Part shown: positions 52,676-60,367 of the stretch, piece by piece
How positions within the stretch are numbered: the first letter of the stretch is position 1
Layout of the letters: each line of letters begins with the position of its first letter
Assembly: GCA_016792845.1 (NCBI GenBank)
Contig: JAEUKH010000015.1
Location: forward strand, 1 to 64,000
DNA length: 64,000 bases
Direction: 5' to 3'
Source: Myxococcales bacterium
GTDB taxonomy: Bacteria; Myxococcota_A; Polyangia; Polyangiales; Ga0077539
Notes under the pieces: generated by a model
Database searches by the model: none
Told to the model about the DNA's origin: nothing
What the model saw: only the letters and a program-made list of their open reading frames with translations
Translations under genes and position numbers: made by a program

Positions 52676-53419
52676 TCAGGGCGCCGTCTCGACGGTCAGG
52701 GAGTAGGGCAGATCGCCGCGCCCGTAGACGATCACCCCGAGCCAGTACTCTCCCTCGACCGTCGCGGTGTAGCGCAGGGTCTCTTCGTCGGTCGCGCTGT
52801 CGGCCCGCGCGAGGGGCGCGCGGTGCGAGGTGTCGACGCCCCCGTGCCAGAGCCCGAGATCGATGTCGCCCGAAGCGTGACGAAACCGGGCCCGCGCCGT
52901 CAGCGTCTGACCGAGGCCCAATCGCAGCCGAAACCAGTCGGGCCGCCCCTCGCACACCCGCAAGGCCGCGCCAGACACCGCAGACGTCCACGGCGTCGCG
53001 GCGGCGCCGGTGTCGTTCGGCTCGTGGGGGTCGTCGTCGGCGCAGGGCGGCGCAGGCTCGCAAGACCGCCCGCGGGCGACGTAGCCGTCGTCGCAGTGGC
53101 ACGCGCCGCCGTGGAGGTGACCGCGCCCGTCGCACACCCCCGCGTCGGGCCGAGCGGGGCCGCCGTCGACAGGCCGAGGGCCCGCGTCGTCAGCGCCATC
53201 AACAGCCGCGACAGCGTCTGTGACGGCGTCGACCGCTGGCCCCGCGTCGTCGGCGCCCAAGACGCAGACCCCGTCGCGTTCGGCGTACCCGTCGTCGCAG
53301 TGGCAGTGGCCGTCGTGGGCGTGCCCGTGGTCGCCGCAGGCCTCGCCGTGGTCGTGGTTGTGACACGCAGCGACGAAAATGACTGTCAAAATAGCAAATT
53401 GTGAAATCAACGGTCGCAT
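52676..53419 (-). CDS. His/Cys-rich lipoprotein with PPC-like domain, putative zinc binder
   Basis: A 247-residue protein from the ATG at 53419 (signal ending IFVAAC). The mature N terminus is strikingly metal-binding: HNHDHGEACGDHGHAHDGHC, then HCDDGY. A second GRGHLHGGACHCDDGY block occurs about 80 residues later. The C-terminal ~110 residues resemble a pre-peptidase C-terminal sandwich (DPHEPNDTGAAATPW, then WFRLRLGLGQTLTARARF and YWLGVIVYGRGD). It is divergent from the zinc metallochaperone gene and shares its control region. It probably captures or stores zinc outside the inner membrane. Confidence 0.75.
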   Translation of the reverse strand: MRPLISQFAILTVIFVAACHNHDHGEACGDHGHAHDGHCHCDDGYAERDGVCVLGADDAGPAVDAVTDAVAAVDGADDAGPRPVDGGPARPDAGVCDGRGHLHGGACHCDDGYVARGRSCEPAPPCADDDPHEPNDTGAAATPWTSAVSGAALRVCEGRPDWFRLRLGLGQTLTARARFRHASGDIDLGLWHGGVDTSHRAPLARADSATDEETLRYTATVEGEYWLGVIVYGRGDLPYSLTVETAP

Positions 53420-53508
53420 CGAGCGGGCTCCGTGAGAGGGGGGCCGCGACGTAATCACAACAGAAATGCAATTACAACCAGGCACCAAAAGCATGTTAGG
53501 TGTTTATG

Positions 53509-53538
53509 AATTGCGATTGCAATTGCATCACCGATGCA
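53509..53538. promoter_or_regulatory. Candidate Zur-type operators of the metallochaperone locus
   Basis: AATTGCGATTGCAATT (53509-53524, one mismatch) and TGCATCACCGATGCA (53524-53538, a TGCATC/GATGCA dyad with 3-base spacer) abut, 25 bases before the GTPase start. A looser GTAATC...AATTAC dyad lies at 53451-53475, nearer the divergent His-rich gene. The strongly AT-rich composition is unlike the surroundings. Confidence 0.55.
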
Positions 53539-53562
53539 CTAGCGACGGGTGAGAAGGAGCCT

Positions 53563-54813
53563 ATGACCCCTCACGACGACACGCGCCTGCCTGTGACAGT
53601 GCTTTCTGGCTTTCTCGGGGCGGGCAAGACGACGCTGCTCAACCATGTGCTTCACAACCGCGAGGGCCGGCGCATCGCGGTCATCGTCAACGACATGAGC
53701 GAGGTGAACATCGACGCGGCGCTGGTCGCGCAGGGCGGGGCCGCGCTCTCGCGCACCGACGCGCGGCTGGTCGAGATGTCGAACGGCTGCATTTGCTGCA
53801 CGCTCCGCGAAGACCTGCTCGTCGAGGTCGCGCGGCTCGCGAGAGAGCGTCGCTTCGACCAGCTCGTCATCGAGTCGACGGGCATCTCAGAGCCCTTGCC
53901 GGTGGCCGAGACCTTCTCGTTTGAAGACGCCGAGGGCACGAGCTTGGGGTCGCTCGCGCGCTTAGACACCATGGTGACGGTGGTCGACGCGGGGTCGTTT
54001 CTCGACGAGTGCCTCACCGCCGACGCGCTCGTCGCGCGGCGCCTCGCGTTGGGCCCCGAAGACGACCGCACCGTGGCCGATCTGCTGATCGAGCAGGTTG
54101 AGTTTGCCGACGTGATCGTCGTCAACAAGACTGACCTCGCCGAAGAGGCCGAGATCGTGCAGGTCGAAGGCCTGCTGCGCGCGCTCAACCCCGGCGCGCG
54201 GGTGCTCCGCAGCCGAGAGGGGCGAGTCGCGCTCGAGAGCATTCTTGAGACGGGCTTTTTCAGCCTGGAGGCCGCCCAGGCGAGCCCCGGTTGGATGCAG
54301 GCGCTGCGCCACGCGCCGCGCTCTGAGGCTGACAGTTACGGCATCACGAGCTTTGTGTACCGCGCGCGGCGGCCTTTTCACCCGGCGAGGTTCTGGCAAT
54401 GCACCGCGCGTCGCTGGCCCGGCGTGTTGCGCTCGAAGGGCTTCTTCTGGCTGGCCACACGGATGGACACCGTCGGCGTCTGGTCACAAGCGGGCGGGGC
54501 GTGTCGTATCGAGTCGGGGCTCACCTGGCTGGCCGCCGAGCCTGACGACGACGCGCGGGCCGCGCTCGTGGCCGAGGCCCTCGCGACAGGCCACTGGCAA
54601 GCGCCCTACGGCGACCGGCGTCAAGAGCTCGTTCTCATCGGCTCCGCGCTCGACGAGGCGGCGTTGCGCGCCCTCTTCGACGGGTGCCTCCTCACAGACG
54701 ACGAGATGTCGCTCGGCGTCGCGGGGTGGCAACGCTTCGACGACCCGATGCCCCCGTGGGGCGACGGCACGCCCGACCCGCGCGTCAACGAGGATGAACC
54801 ATGCGACACCTGA
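53563..54813 (+). CDS. COG0523 zinc metallochaperone GTPase (ZagA/ZigA-type)
   Basis: A 416-residue protein from the ATG at 53563, with GAGAAGGAG upstream; the open frame back to 53500 crosses the operators. Motifs: Walker [24 protein letters not shown], the metal site [11 protein letters not shown] (CxCC), [18 protein letters not shown], and a C-terminal CobW_C domain ([20 protein letters not shown]). COG0523 proteins with this layout hand zinc to client enzymes during starvation. The gene overlaps rpmG by 13 bases and is probably controlled by the Zur-type boxes upstream. Confidence 0.92.
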   Translation: MTPHDDTRLPVTVLSGFLGAGKTTLLNHVLHNREGRRIAVIVNDMSEVNIDAALVAQGGAALSRTDARLVEMSNGCICCTLREDLLVEVARLARERRFDQLVIESTGISEPLPVAETFSFEDAEGTSLGSLARLDTMVTVVDAGSFLDECLTADALVARRLALGPEDDRTVADLLIEQVEFADVIVVNKTDLAEEAEIVQVEGLLRALNPGARVLRSREGRVALESILETGFFSLEAAQASPGWMQALRHAPRSEADSYGITSFVYRARRPFHPARFWQCTARRWPGVLRSKGFFWLATRMDTVGVWSQAGGACRIESGLTWLAAEPDDDARAALVAEALATGHWQAPYGDRRQELVLIGSALDEAALRALFDGCLLTDDEMSLGVAGWQRFDDPMPPWGDGTPDPRVNEDEPCDT

Positions 54814-54968
54814 TTCGACTGCTCTCGTCCGCGGGCACGGGCTTCGCGTACTACACCACGAGACGGCGCGCCGCAGGGCCGCCCCTCGCGCTCGTCAAGC
54901 ACGACCCCGTCGTCAGGCGGCACGTGGTGTTCACCGAAGCGAAGATGCCGAACCCGAAGGCGCGTTGA
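54801..54968 (+). CDS. rpmG: Zinc-independent ribosomal protein L33 paralogue
   Basis: A 55-residue protein translated from within the end of the GTPase gene (13-base overlap). [20 protein letters not shown], then [19 protein letters not shown] is clearly L33. Both Cys pairs of the zinc-ribbon form are absent (AGTG and DPVVRRH replace CxxC sites). Such C-minus paralogues are induced under zinc starvation to free zinc from ribosomes, which fits the operon. It is too short for routine gene calling and easily missed. Confidence 0.92.
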   Translation: MRHLIRLLSSAGTGFAYYTTRRRAAGPPLALVKHDPVVRRHVVFTEAKMPNPKAR

Positions 54969-54982
54969 GGCGACGGGCGGCG

Positions 54983-55825
54983 CTATCGCGCGAGGTTGAG
55001 GCTCCAGTTGTAGGGCTCGTAGGTGAGCGCGCAGGCGCCCGCGTCGCCGAGGCATCGCGCCGTGATCTGCGCCGCGAGGGGTCGCGGGGCGCGCGCGGCC
55101 ACGAAGCCGACGACGCCTCCAGAGGCCGCGAAATCGTCGGCGAACCACTCGAAGATCTGCGAGACCCTGAGCCGCCCCTCGGCCGCGTCGAGGCGCACCG
55201 CGCCGGGCTGGGCGAGGTAGCGCGCGACCTGGCTGTCGAGCTGAGCCCCGAGGGCGCTCGCGGTGTACGCCTCGTTGCGGAGCGGCGGGCAGCTCTGCGC
55301 CGCGCAGTTGAGCGCCATGTGCACCCGCGGGTCGCGAAACACCGGGCGAATCTCGACGTTTTCGATCTGGTCGAGGGTGCGCAGCCTGCCGTCGACGCGG
55401 TGCTGCTCGGCGCGAAAGAAGCCCCCTTGGGCCCGGGCCGTGAGCACGTTGCGGGCGCCCTCGGGCAAGGCGATCACCGCGCGCAACACCGTGAGGTTGT
55501 ACGCGTTGAGCCAGTAGGCGAGGCGCGCCTCGCGGGTCGCAAACGCGGCCGGAGTGCTGCTCGGCCCGTGGGCGCCGAGCCAGTCGCAGAGGGCGTCGAG
55601 CTCGCGCGGGTCGGCCCGAAGCGCGGCGTAGTCGACCCCCGAGCCTCGCACCGCGAGGGCCAGGAGGCGCGAGGCGCGGGTCGTAAAGTCGGCGACCTGC
55701 GCGATCGCAGGGGCAGGCGGCGGCGCGGGTTGGGCGCGCGCCCGAGTGGTCACGAGCGCGGCCGTCAAGAGCCAAGCGAAGCGGGTCATCGGCGCACTGA
55801 CGCGAAGGCGGAGCGAGGGCTTCAT
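54983..55825 (-). CDS. DUF547 protein, exported
   Basis: A 280-residue protein from the ATG at 55825 (ATGA overlap with the 4Fe-4S gene). The signal peptide contains MTRFAWLLTAALVTTRARAQ; a start at that inner Met is possible. DUF547 hallmarks: LAYWLNAYNLTVLRAVI, LDQIENVEIRPVFRDPRVHM, ALNCAAQSCPPLRNEAYTAS and a closing IFEWFADDF. The family is a papain-like/transglutaminase-related fold of unknown activity; the Cys in NCAAQSCP and the preceding His are candidates. Operon context suggests an envelope redox function. Confidence 0.85.
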   Translation of the reverse strand: MKPSLRLRVSAPMTRFAWLLTAALVTTRARAQPAPPPAPAIAQVADFTTRASRLLALAVRGSGVDYAALRADPRELDALCDWLGAHGPSSTPAAFATREARLAYWLNAYNLTVLRAVIALPEGARNVLTARAQGGFFRAEQHRVDGRLRTLDQIENVEIRPVFRDPRVHMALNCAAQSCPPLRNEAYTASALGAQLDSQVARYLAQPGAVRLDAAEGRLRVSQIFEWFADDFAASGGVVGFVAARAPRPLAAQITARCLGDAGACALTYEPYNWSLNLAR

Positions 55826-57480
55826 GGGCGGCGCCTCCGAATCTGAACGAGCTGCGTGGGGGGCGCTGCGGTCACGGCCAAGACCCCCCGCGGGCAGACC
55901 GTGGCGCACATGCCGCACCCCACACAGGCCGCGCGGGTGAACGACTGGCCCTCTTGGGCGTAGCTGCGCACGTCGATGCCCATTTCGCAGTGGGTTGAGC
56001 ACATCCCGCAGGAGATGCACATGCCCTCTTTGACCTCGATGCGGAAGCGCCCGAGCCTCTGCGCGAGGCCGAGCATGGCCGCCATGGGGCAGAAGTTGCG
56101 GCACCATTGTCGGGTGCCTCCGAGCGGGTAGAGCCCGACGCCGATGGCCCCAGAGAGCACCGAGGCCACGACGATGCCGTAGTAGTACCGCGCCTTCGCG
56201 GCGAAGCCGACGAGCGCGTCGCTCCGGATGGGGTCGAAGAGGTAGCGCCCCGGGGCCCCGTCGCCGCCGTAGTAGACCGCCGTGGGGCGGGTGCCCGGGC
56301 CGATGAGCGAGGCCGCGAGCACCGCCGCGGTGACCAGCACGGCCACAATGAGCACGGTGTAGATCGTCGCGCGCTCGAAGCGCCACGCGCGCTCTGATTT
56401 GCTCGTGAGGTGGCGAAAGGGCTCGCCCGCGGTGTTGGCGAGGCCGCCGCAGCCGCAGACCCAGGCGCAGTACCAGCGCTTTCCGAAGAAGACGCCGGCG
56501 AGGGGCACGAGCACGAGGGCGCCGAGCACCGACCAGAGGCCGAGTACGAGCGGTTCGCGCAAGAGCGTCTCGGGCATCAACGCGTCGAGCTTCAGAGGCC
56601 AGAAATACGAGAAGTAGAACTCAGGCCACGCGAAGAGCTTCAACACGATGGGGATCGCGAAGCCGAAGCTGCACTGAACGACCATCACCGCCAGGGTGCG
56701 GATCACCTGGTAGCGGCTCGCGCGGTAGCGCCCGAGCATGAAGACGCCGCCCGAGAGCACCGCCAAGGTGTAGAGCGCCCCGTAGAGCCCCCAGCGGCTG
56801 TCGAGGGCGAAGTAAAAGAGCTGCCCGAGGTGCGCGAGCGAGCGCTCGCCCGGAGGCCGAGGCGCCGCGGGGTCAAAGACGTGGGTGCCGTACACCGCGA
56901 AGAGACCCAACGCGCCGAGAGAGGCCGTCGACGTCCACAGGGGGCCCGGGGCGCGCTGCCGCCACGCGCGACGCAGGCCGTCGAGGGTGAGCGCCGCGGT
57001 GACGACCACGGAGAGGGCCACCACGACCCAAGGCGCGTGCTCGGTCGCCGTCGGCAAGAGATGGCGCGTGCCGCGGGTCGGAGGGTCGAGCCAGCGCGCC
57101 GCGACGAGCCCCGCAGGGAGCGTCAAGAGCGTGAGCAGCGCCATCGGGAGCCCCGTGCTCCGGAGCCGATGCGCGAGACCCTCGCCGAAGGGGCGCGCCT
57201 CGTCGGTACGCTCGAACGCGGCGTGAAGCGCGGCCCCGGCGAGCCCCACCGTGAGCGCGACGGCCCACCATGAGAGGCCCGGGAGGTGAAGCGCGAAGAC
57301 GCTCTCGCCCGAGAGGTCGCGGCCCGACACCCGCGAGAGGGCCCCCACCCGGAGGCCCAAGGCGCGGGTCTCGCTCGGGAGATACAGGCCGAAATAGAAG
57401 CCGAGGAGCAGCACCGACAGGGCCCACGCGCTGGGGCCGCGGTGCGTGAGGTCGTGCTTCAAGGCGCGCAGGAGGGTCAT
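55822..57480 (-). CDS. Polytopic membrane 4Fe-4S protein (NapH/CcoG-like)
   Basis: A 552-residue protein with about eight or nine TM helices. Between helices lies WYCAWVCGCGGLANTAGEPF and later WCRNFCPMAAMLGL, the CxxxC-P motifs of the NapH/NosR/CcoG membrane ferredoxin family. The C terminus is a two-cluster ferredoxin: CISCGMCSTHCEMGI and CVGCGMCATVCPRGV. It should move electrons between a membrane pool and a soluble partner. It overlaps the FAD oxidoreductase upstream and the DUF547 gene downstream by 4 bases each, so the three are expressed together. The exact acceptor is unknown. Confidence 0.85.
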   Translation of the reverse strand: MTLLRALKHDLTHRGPSAWALSVLLLGFYFGLYLPSETRALGLRVGALSRVSGRDLSGESVFALHLPGLSWWAVALTVGLAGAALHAAFERTDEARPFGEGLAHRLRSTGLPMALLTLLTLPAGLVAARWLDPPTRGTRHLLPTATEHAPWVVVALSVVVTAALTLDGLRRAWRQRAPGPLWTSTASLGALGLFAVYGTHVFDPAAPRPPGERSLAHLGQLFYFALDSRWGLYGALYTLAVLSGGVFMLGRYRASRYQVIRTLAVMVVQCSFGFAIPIVLKLFAWPEFYFSYFWPLKLDALMPETLLREPLVLGLWSVLGALVLVPLAGVFFGKRWYCAWVCGCGGLANTAGEPFRHLTSKSERAWRFERATIYTVLIVAVLVTAAVLAASLIGPGTRPTAVYYGGDGAPGRYLFDPIRSDALVGFAAKARYYYGIVVASVLSGAIGVGLYPLGGTRQWCRNFCPMAAMLGLAQRLGRFRIEVKEGMCISCGMCSTHCEMGIDVRSYAQEGQSFTRAACVGCGMCATVCPRGVLAVTAAPPTQLVQIRRRRP

Positions 57481-58757
57481 CCGAGGGGCTCCATCGTGGG
57501 GCGCGTCTCGACGAGCGACGCGAGGTCTTCACGGGCGAGGTCGCCGTCGAACTGGGCCTCGGCGAGGTGGGCGAGCACCCAGTCGAGGGGGCGTCGGGTG
57601 TTGATCCACCCGATGAGGGTGCTGTGCTGCCAGCGCGAGCCGAGGAGGTTGAAGCCGACCACGCGACCGTCGACCGCGGCGATGCGCTGCGAGAGCACCT
57701 TCCGAGGGTGCATCCGGAGGACGGTCTCAGCCCCGCGGGGCAGCGACCCCACGGTGGTGAACTCGGTCTCGAAGAACTTCGCCGCGTTGTAGTACACCCC
57801 GGGCTCCCAGGGCGTCGGGCGGCCCGCGAGGTTGTGGGCGAGGTGTTCACCCTGGGCGCGCGCGGTGTACCAGTTCGGCTCGACCTTGAGGCCCTCGGCG
57901 TGGGTGAGCTCGGCGCAGTCTCCGACGGCCCAGACGTCGTCGAGGGCGGTCTTCAGGGTGGCGTCGACCCTCACGCCGCGCCCGAGAATTCCCCCGCATG
58001 GCGTGTCTCGGAGCCACCCGACGGCGGGCTCGACGCCGACGCAGACGCCCACCATCTGGCACGCGACGCGTCGCCCCGCGCGGGTGATGAGCGCCGAGAC
58101 CCGGCCCGCCGCGTCAGCTTCGAGCGAGGCCGCGGTGTCATCGGTGACGAGGGTGACGCCGTGCCCGCGCAGCATCGCCGTGACCCGCTCGCCCTCTTCG
58201 CGCCCCAGCGCCGCGGGGAAGAACCACGGATCTTTGAGCAGCCACGTCACCCGCACGCCGTGGTGCAGGAGGCTCTCGACGAGCTCGACGCCGATGAGGC
58301 CGCCGCCTACCACCGCGGCCTCGCGGGTGCTGGGCACGAGGGCCTCGCAGGCCGTGAGGTCGGCCATCGAGACGAAGTTCACCACACCCCGGGAGACGGC
58401 GCTCTGGCCGTCGAGGGCGAGCGCGCGGGGGCGGCTCCCCGAGGCGATGACGAGGGTGTCGTAGGCGAGCGGCTCTTGGCCGTCGAGGGTGACGGTGCGC
58501 CGCGCGGGGTCGACCCCGGTGACCGTCGCGAGGCGCCGGGAGATGCCCAATTTCGCCCAAGAATCACGAGGATAGGGCTCCATGTCGCGCCGCTCTAGTT
58601 GGCCCATGAGCGCGTACATGAGGGCTGTTCGCGAGAAGAAGTACGGCGACTCGGGCGAGACCAGCGTGAGGGCGCAGTCGGCGTCGAGGCGCCGCAGGGT
58701 GCGGGCCGCGGTGACCGCCGCCACCCCGTTGCCAACGAAGACCACATGTCGAGGCAT
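57477..58757 (-). CDS. FAD/NAD(P)-dependent pyridine nucleotide-disulfide-type oxidoreductase
   Basis: A 426-residue protein. FVGNGVAAVTAARTLRRLD is the FAD-binding loop, TLVIASGSRPRAL the middle motif, AAVVGGGLIGVELVESLLHH the NAD(P)H loop and DVWAVGDCAEL the C-terminal FAD contact. It lacks the CxxxxC of disulfide reductases, so it is closest to rubredoxin/ferredoxin reductases or NirB-type N-terminal domains. A ~110-residue C-terminal extension is present. It is first gene of the redox operon and probably feeds electrons to the 4Fe-4S membrane protein. Confidence 0.88.
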   Translation of the reverse strand: MPRHVVFVGNGVAAVTAARTLRRLDADCALTLVSPESPYFFSRTALMYALMGQLERRDMEPYPRDSWAKLGISRRLATVTGVDPARRTVTLDGQEPLAYDTLVIASGSRPRALALDGQSAVSRGVVNFVSMADLTACEALVPSTREAAVVGGGLIGVELVESLLHHGVRVTWLLKDPWFFPAALGREEGERVTAMLRGHGVTLVTDDTAASLEADAAGRVSALITRAGRRVACQMVGVCVGVEPAVGWLRDTPCGGILGRGVRVDATLKTALDDVWAVGDCAELTHAEGLKVEPNWYTARAQGEHLAHNLAGRPTPWEPGVYYNAAKFFETEFTTVGSLPRGAETVLRMHPRKVLSQRIAAVDGRVVGFNLLGSRWQHSTLIGWINTRRPLDWVLAHLAEAQFDGDLAREDLASLVETRPTMEPLG

Positions 58758-58958
58758 CGCAGGCGATAGTGTGCGGTGCTCGGTTTGGTAACAACGGTTT
58801 CGTCGCGCGGGGCGACGGCGCGCAGCGAGGGGCCGCCCCGACGCGCGGTTGAGCCTTCGGAGGGCTCACACGCCGCGGCGAGATGCGCCGTGCGCGGTGA
58901 TGCAGCGGGCAGCCCCGGGTGTTACCGAGCCCGATCGGGCGGCGTAGCCCCCTCCGCG

Positions 58959-59588
58959 ATGGTCGCACTGGCGTTGCAGAGGGTGTTCAGCGAGAGGGTG
59001 CTCGTGTACCGTCGGCCGGTCGCCGTGGCCGAGGTTGACACGCTCGAAGCCTTGATGGCCCGCGTTCAAGCGGGTGAGCGCGCCGCCTTCGAGCAGCTCT
59101 ATGCCCGACTCGGGGGGCGGGTGCTGGGGTTTCTGCGGGCCATGGCCCGTGACCCGCAGCTCGCCGAAGACCTCACGCAGACCACGTTTCTGAAAGTGTT
59201 TCGCGCGAGAGAGACGTGGCGACGAGGCGCGCCGGTCGAGCCTTGGGTGTTCGCCATCGCCCGCCACGCGTGGCTCGATCACCTCAGGCGCACACGGCGG
59301 CGGCCCGAACGGGTGACCGACGATGGGCGCGTTCCTGAGGCGAGCGACGACGCGTTGGGGGCTGAGGGCTTCGACCGGCTCGACGCCGACAGCCTCGCCG
59401 CGCTCGAGCGTGGCATCGCGGCGCTCCCTGAGGCCCACCGCGAGGCGCTGCTGCTGCTGAAGGTCGAAGGGCTCTCGGTGCACGAGGCCGCGGCCGTCGC
59501 GGGGGTGTCTCCGGGCAACCTCAAGGTGCGGGCCCATCGCGCCTATGAGGCCCTCCGCAAGGTGCTCAAGCGCGGGGGTGCCTCGTGA
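58959..59588 (+). CDS. ECF-type RNA polymerase sigma factor
   Basis: 209 residues if started at the ATG at 58959; no strong ribosome binding site decides this, and a start nearer 59040 is possible. Region 2: AFEQLYARLGGRVLGFLRAM, then AEDLTQTTFLKVFRARETW. Region 4: LPEAHREALLLLKVEGLSVH, then EAAAVAGVSPGNLKVRAHRA. It overlaps the anti-sigma gene by 4 bases (GTGA). As an ECF factor it should direct a stress regulon and its own operon; the target promoter was not identified. Confidence 0.92.
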   Translation: MVALALQRVFSERVLVYRRPVAVAEVDTLEALMARVQAGERAAFEQLYARLGGRVLGFLRAMARDPQLAEDLTQTTFLKVFRARETWRRGAPVEPWVFAIARHAWLDHLRRTRRRPERVTDDGRVPEASDDALGAEGFDRLDADSLAALERGIAALPEAHREALLLLKVEGLSVHEAAAVAGVSPGNLKVRAHRAYEALRKVLKRGGAS

Positions 59589-60367
59589 GCGACTGCCGCG
59601 CCGTCACCGAGGCATTGAGCGAGGGCCGCGGGCTCGACGCGGCCGCGCGCGCCCACGTCGCGGGCTGTACGGCGTGCCGGGCCCTGGGCCGTGTCGACGC
59701 GGCGCTGCAGGCCGAGGGGCGCGCCGAGGCGCCGCCGATGGGGGCGGCCTTGCGGGCGGCCCTCGACGAGCTCAAGCCCGTCGAGGCCCTCTCGGTCAAC
59801 CGACAGCTCTTGCCGCTGCTGCTCGCCGCGATGTTCGCCGCAACCGGGGGCCTGGTGATTCACCCGCGCCCCGACCTCGCGCAGCAACCCTTCGGGCGCA
59901 TGGCCCTCGGCGTCGTGACAACCTTCGGCGGCGCGAGCCTCGCGTGGTTCGCGGCCGCCTCGGGCGGTGCGTGGGGCCTCGGCTGGCCCGCGTCGCGTCG
60001 CTGGAGCCTCGCGGGCGCGCTCGTGACCTTGGCGGCTGCGGTCACCGCGGCGGTCACCGTGGCCGTCGAGGGCTCGGTGCAGAGCCACGGGCGGGCCTTG
60101 GCCCTGGCGCTGAAATGTGGGGTCGAAGGCTCGCTCCTCGCGGGCGCCCTCGGCGTGCTGCTCTTTCGCCGCATGGCCGGGCAGAGCCTCGCCCCGACCA
60201 GCGCGGGCGCCTTGGCGGGCCTCGGCGCGGGCTGCGCGGGCGCCTTGGCCCAACACCTCATGTGCGCGGTGATGGAGCCGACTCACACCCTCACGGCCCA
60301 CCTCGCGCCGCTACTCGGCGGGGCCCTGCTCGGGGCGCTGCTCGGCCGACGCTGGCTCGCGCTGTAA
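59585..60367 (+). CDS. DUF1109/NrsF-like membrane anti-sigma factor
   Basis: A 260-residue protein from a GTG overlapping the sigma stop. HVAGCTACRALG gives the HxxxCxxC zinc anti-sigma motif (ZAS-like) in the cytoplasmic N terminus. Six hydrophobic helices follow. The last helices contain LGAGCAGALAQHLMCAVMEP, the Cys/His-containing pattern of NrsF-type anti-sigmas (DUF1109). It should hold the ECF factor inactive at the membrane until a redox or metal signal. Its 3' end overlaps the convergent methyltransferase gene by 57 bases. Confidence 0.8.
   Translation: MSDCRAVTEALSEGRGLDAAARAHVAGCTACRALGRVDAALQAEGRAEAPPMGAALRAALDELKPVEALSVNRQLLPLLLAAMFAATGGLVIHPRPDLAQQPFGRMALGVVTTFGGASLAWFAAASGGAWGLGWPASRRWSLAGALVTLAAAVTAAVTVAVEGSVQSHGRALALALKCGVEGSLLAGALGVLLFRRMAGQSLAPTSAGALAGLGAGCAGALAQHLMCAVMEPTHTLTAHLAPLLGGALLGALLGRRWLAL

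Noticed and set aside
53500..53562. Upstream start for the COG0523 GTPase ([12 protein letters not shown]...)
   Set aside because: The extension is translated operator DNA; the ATG at 53563 has a good ribosome binding site and the canonical N terminus.
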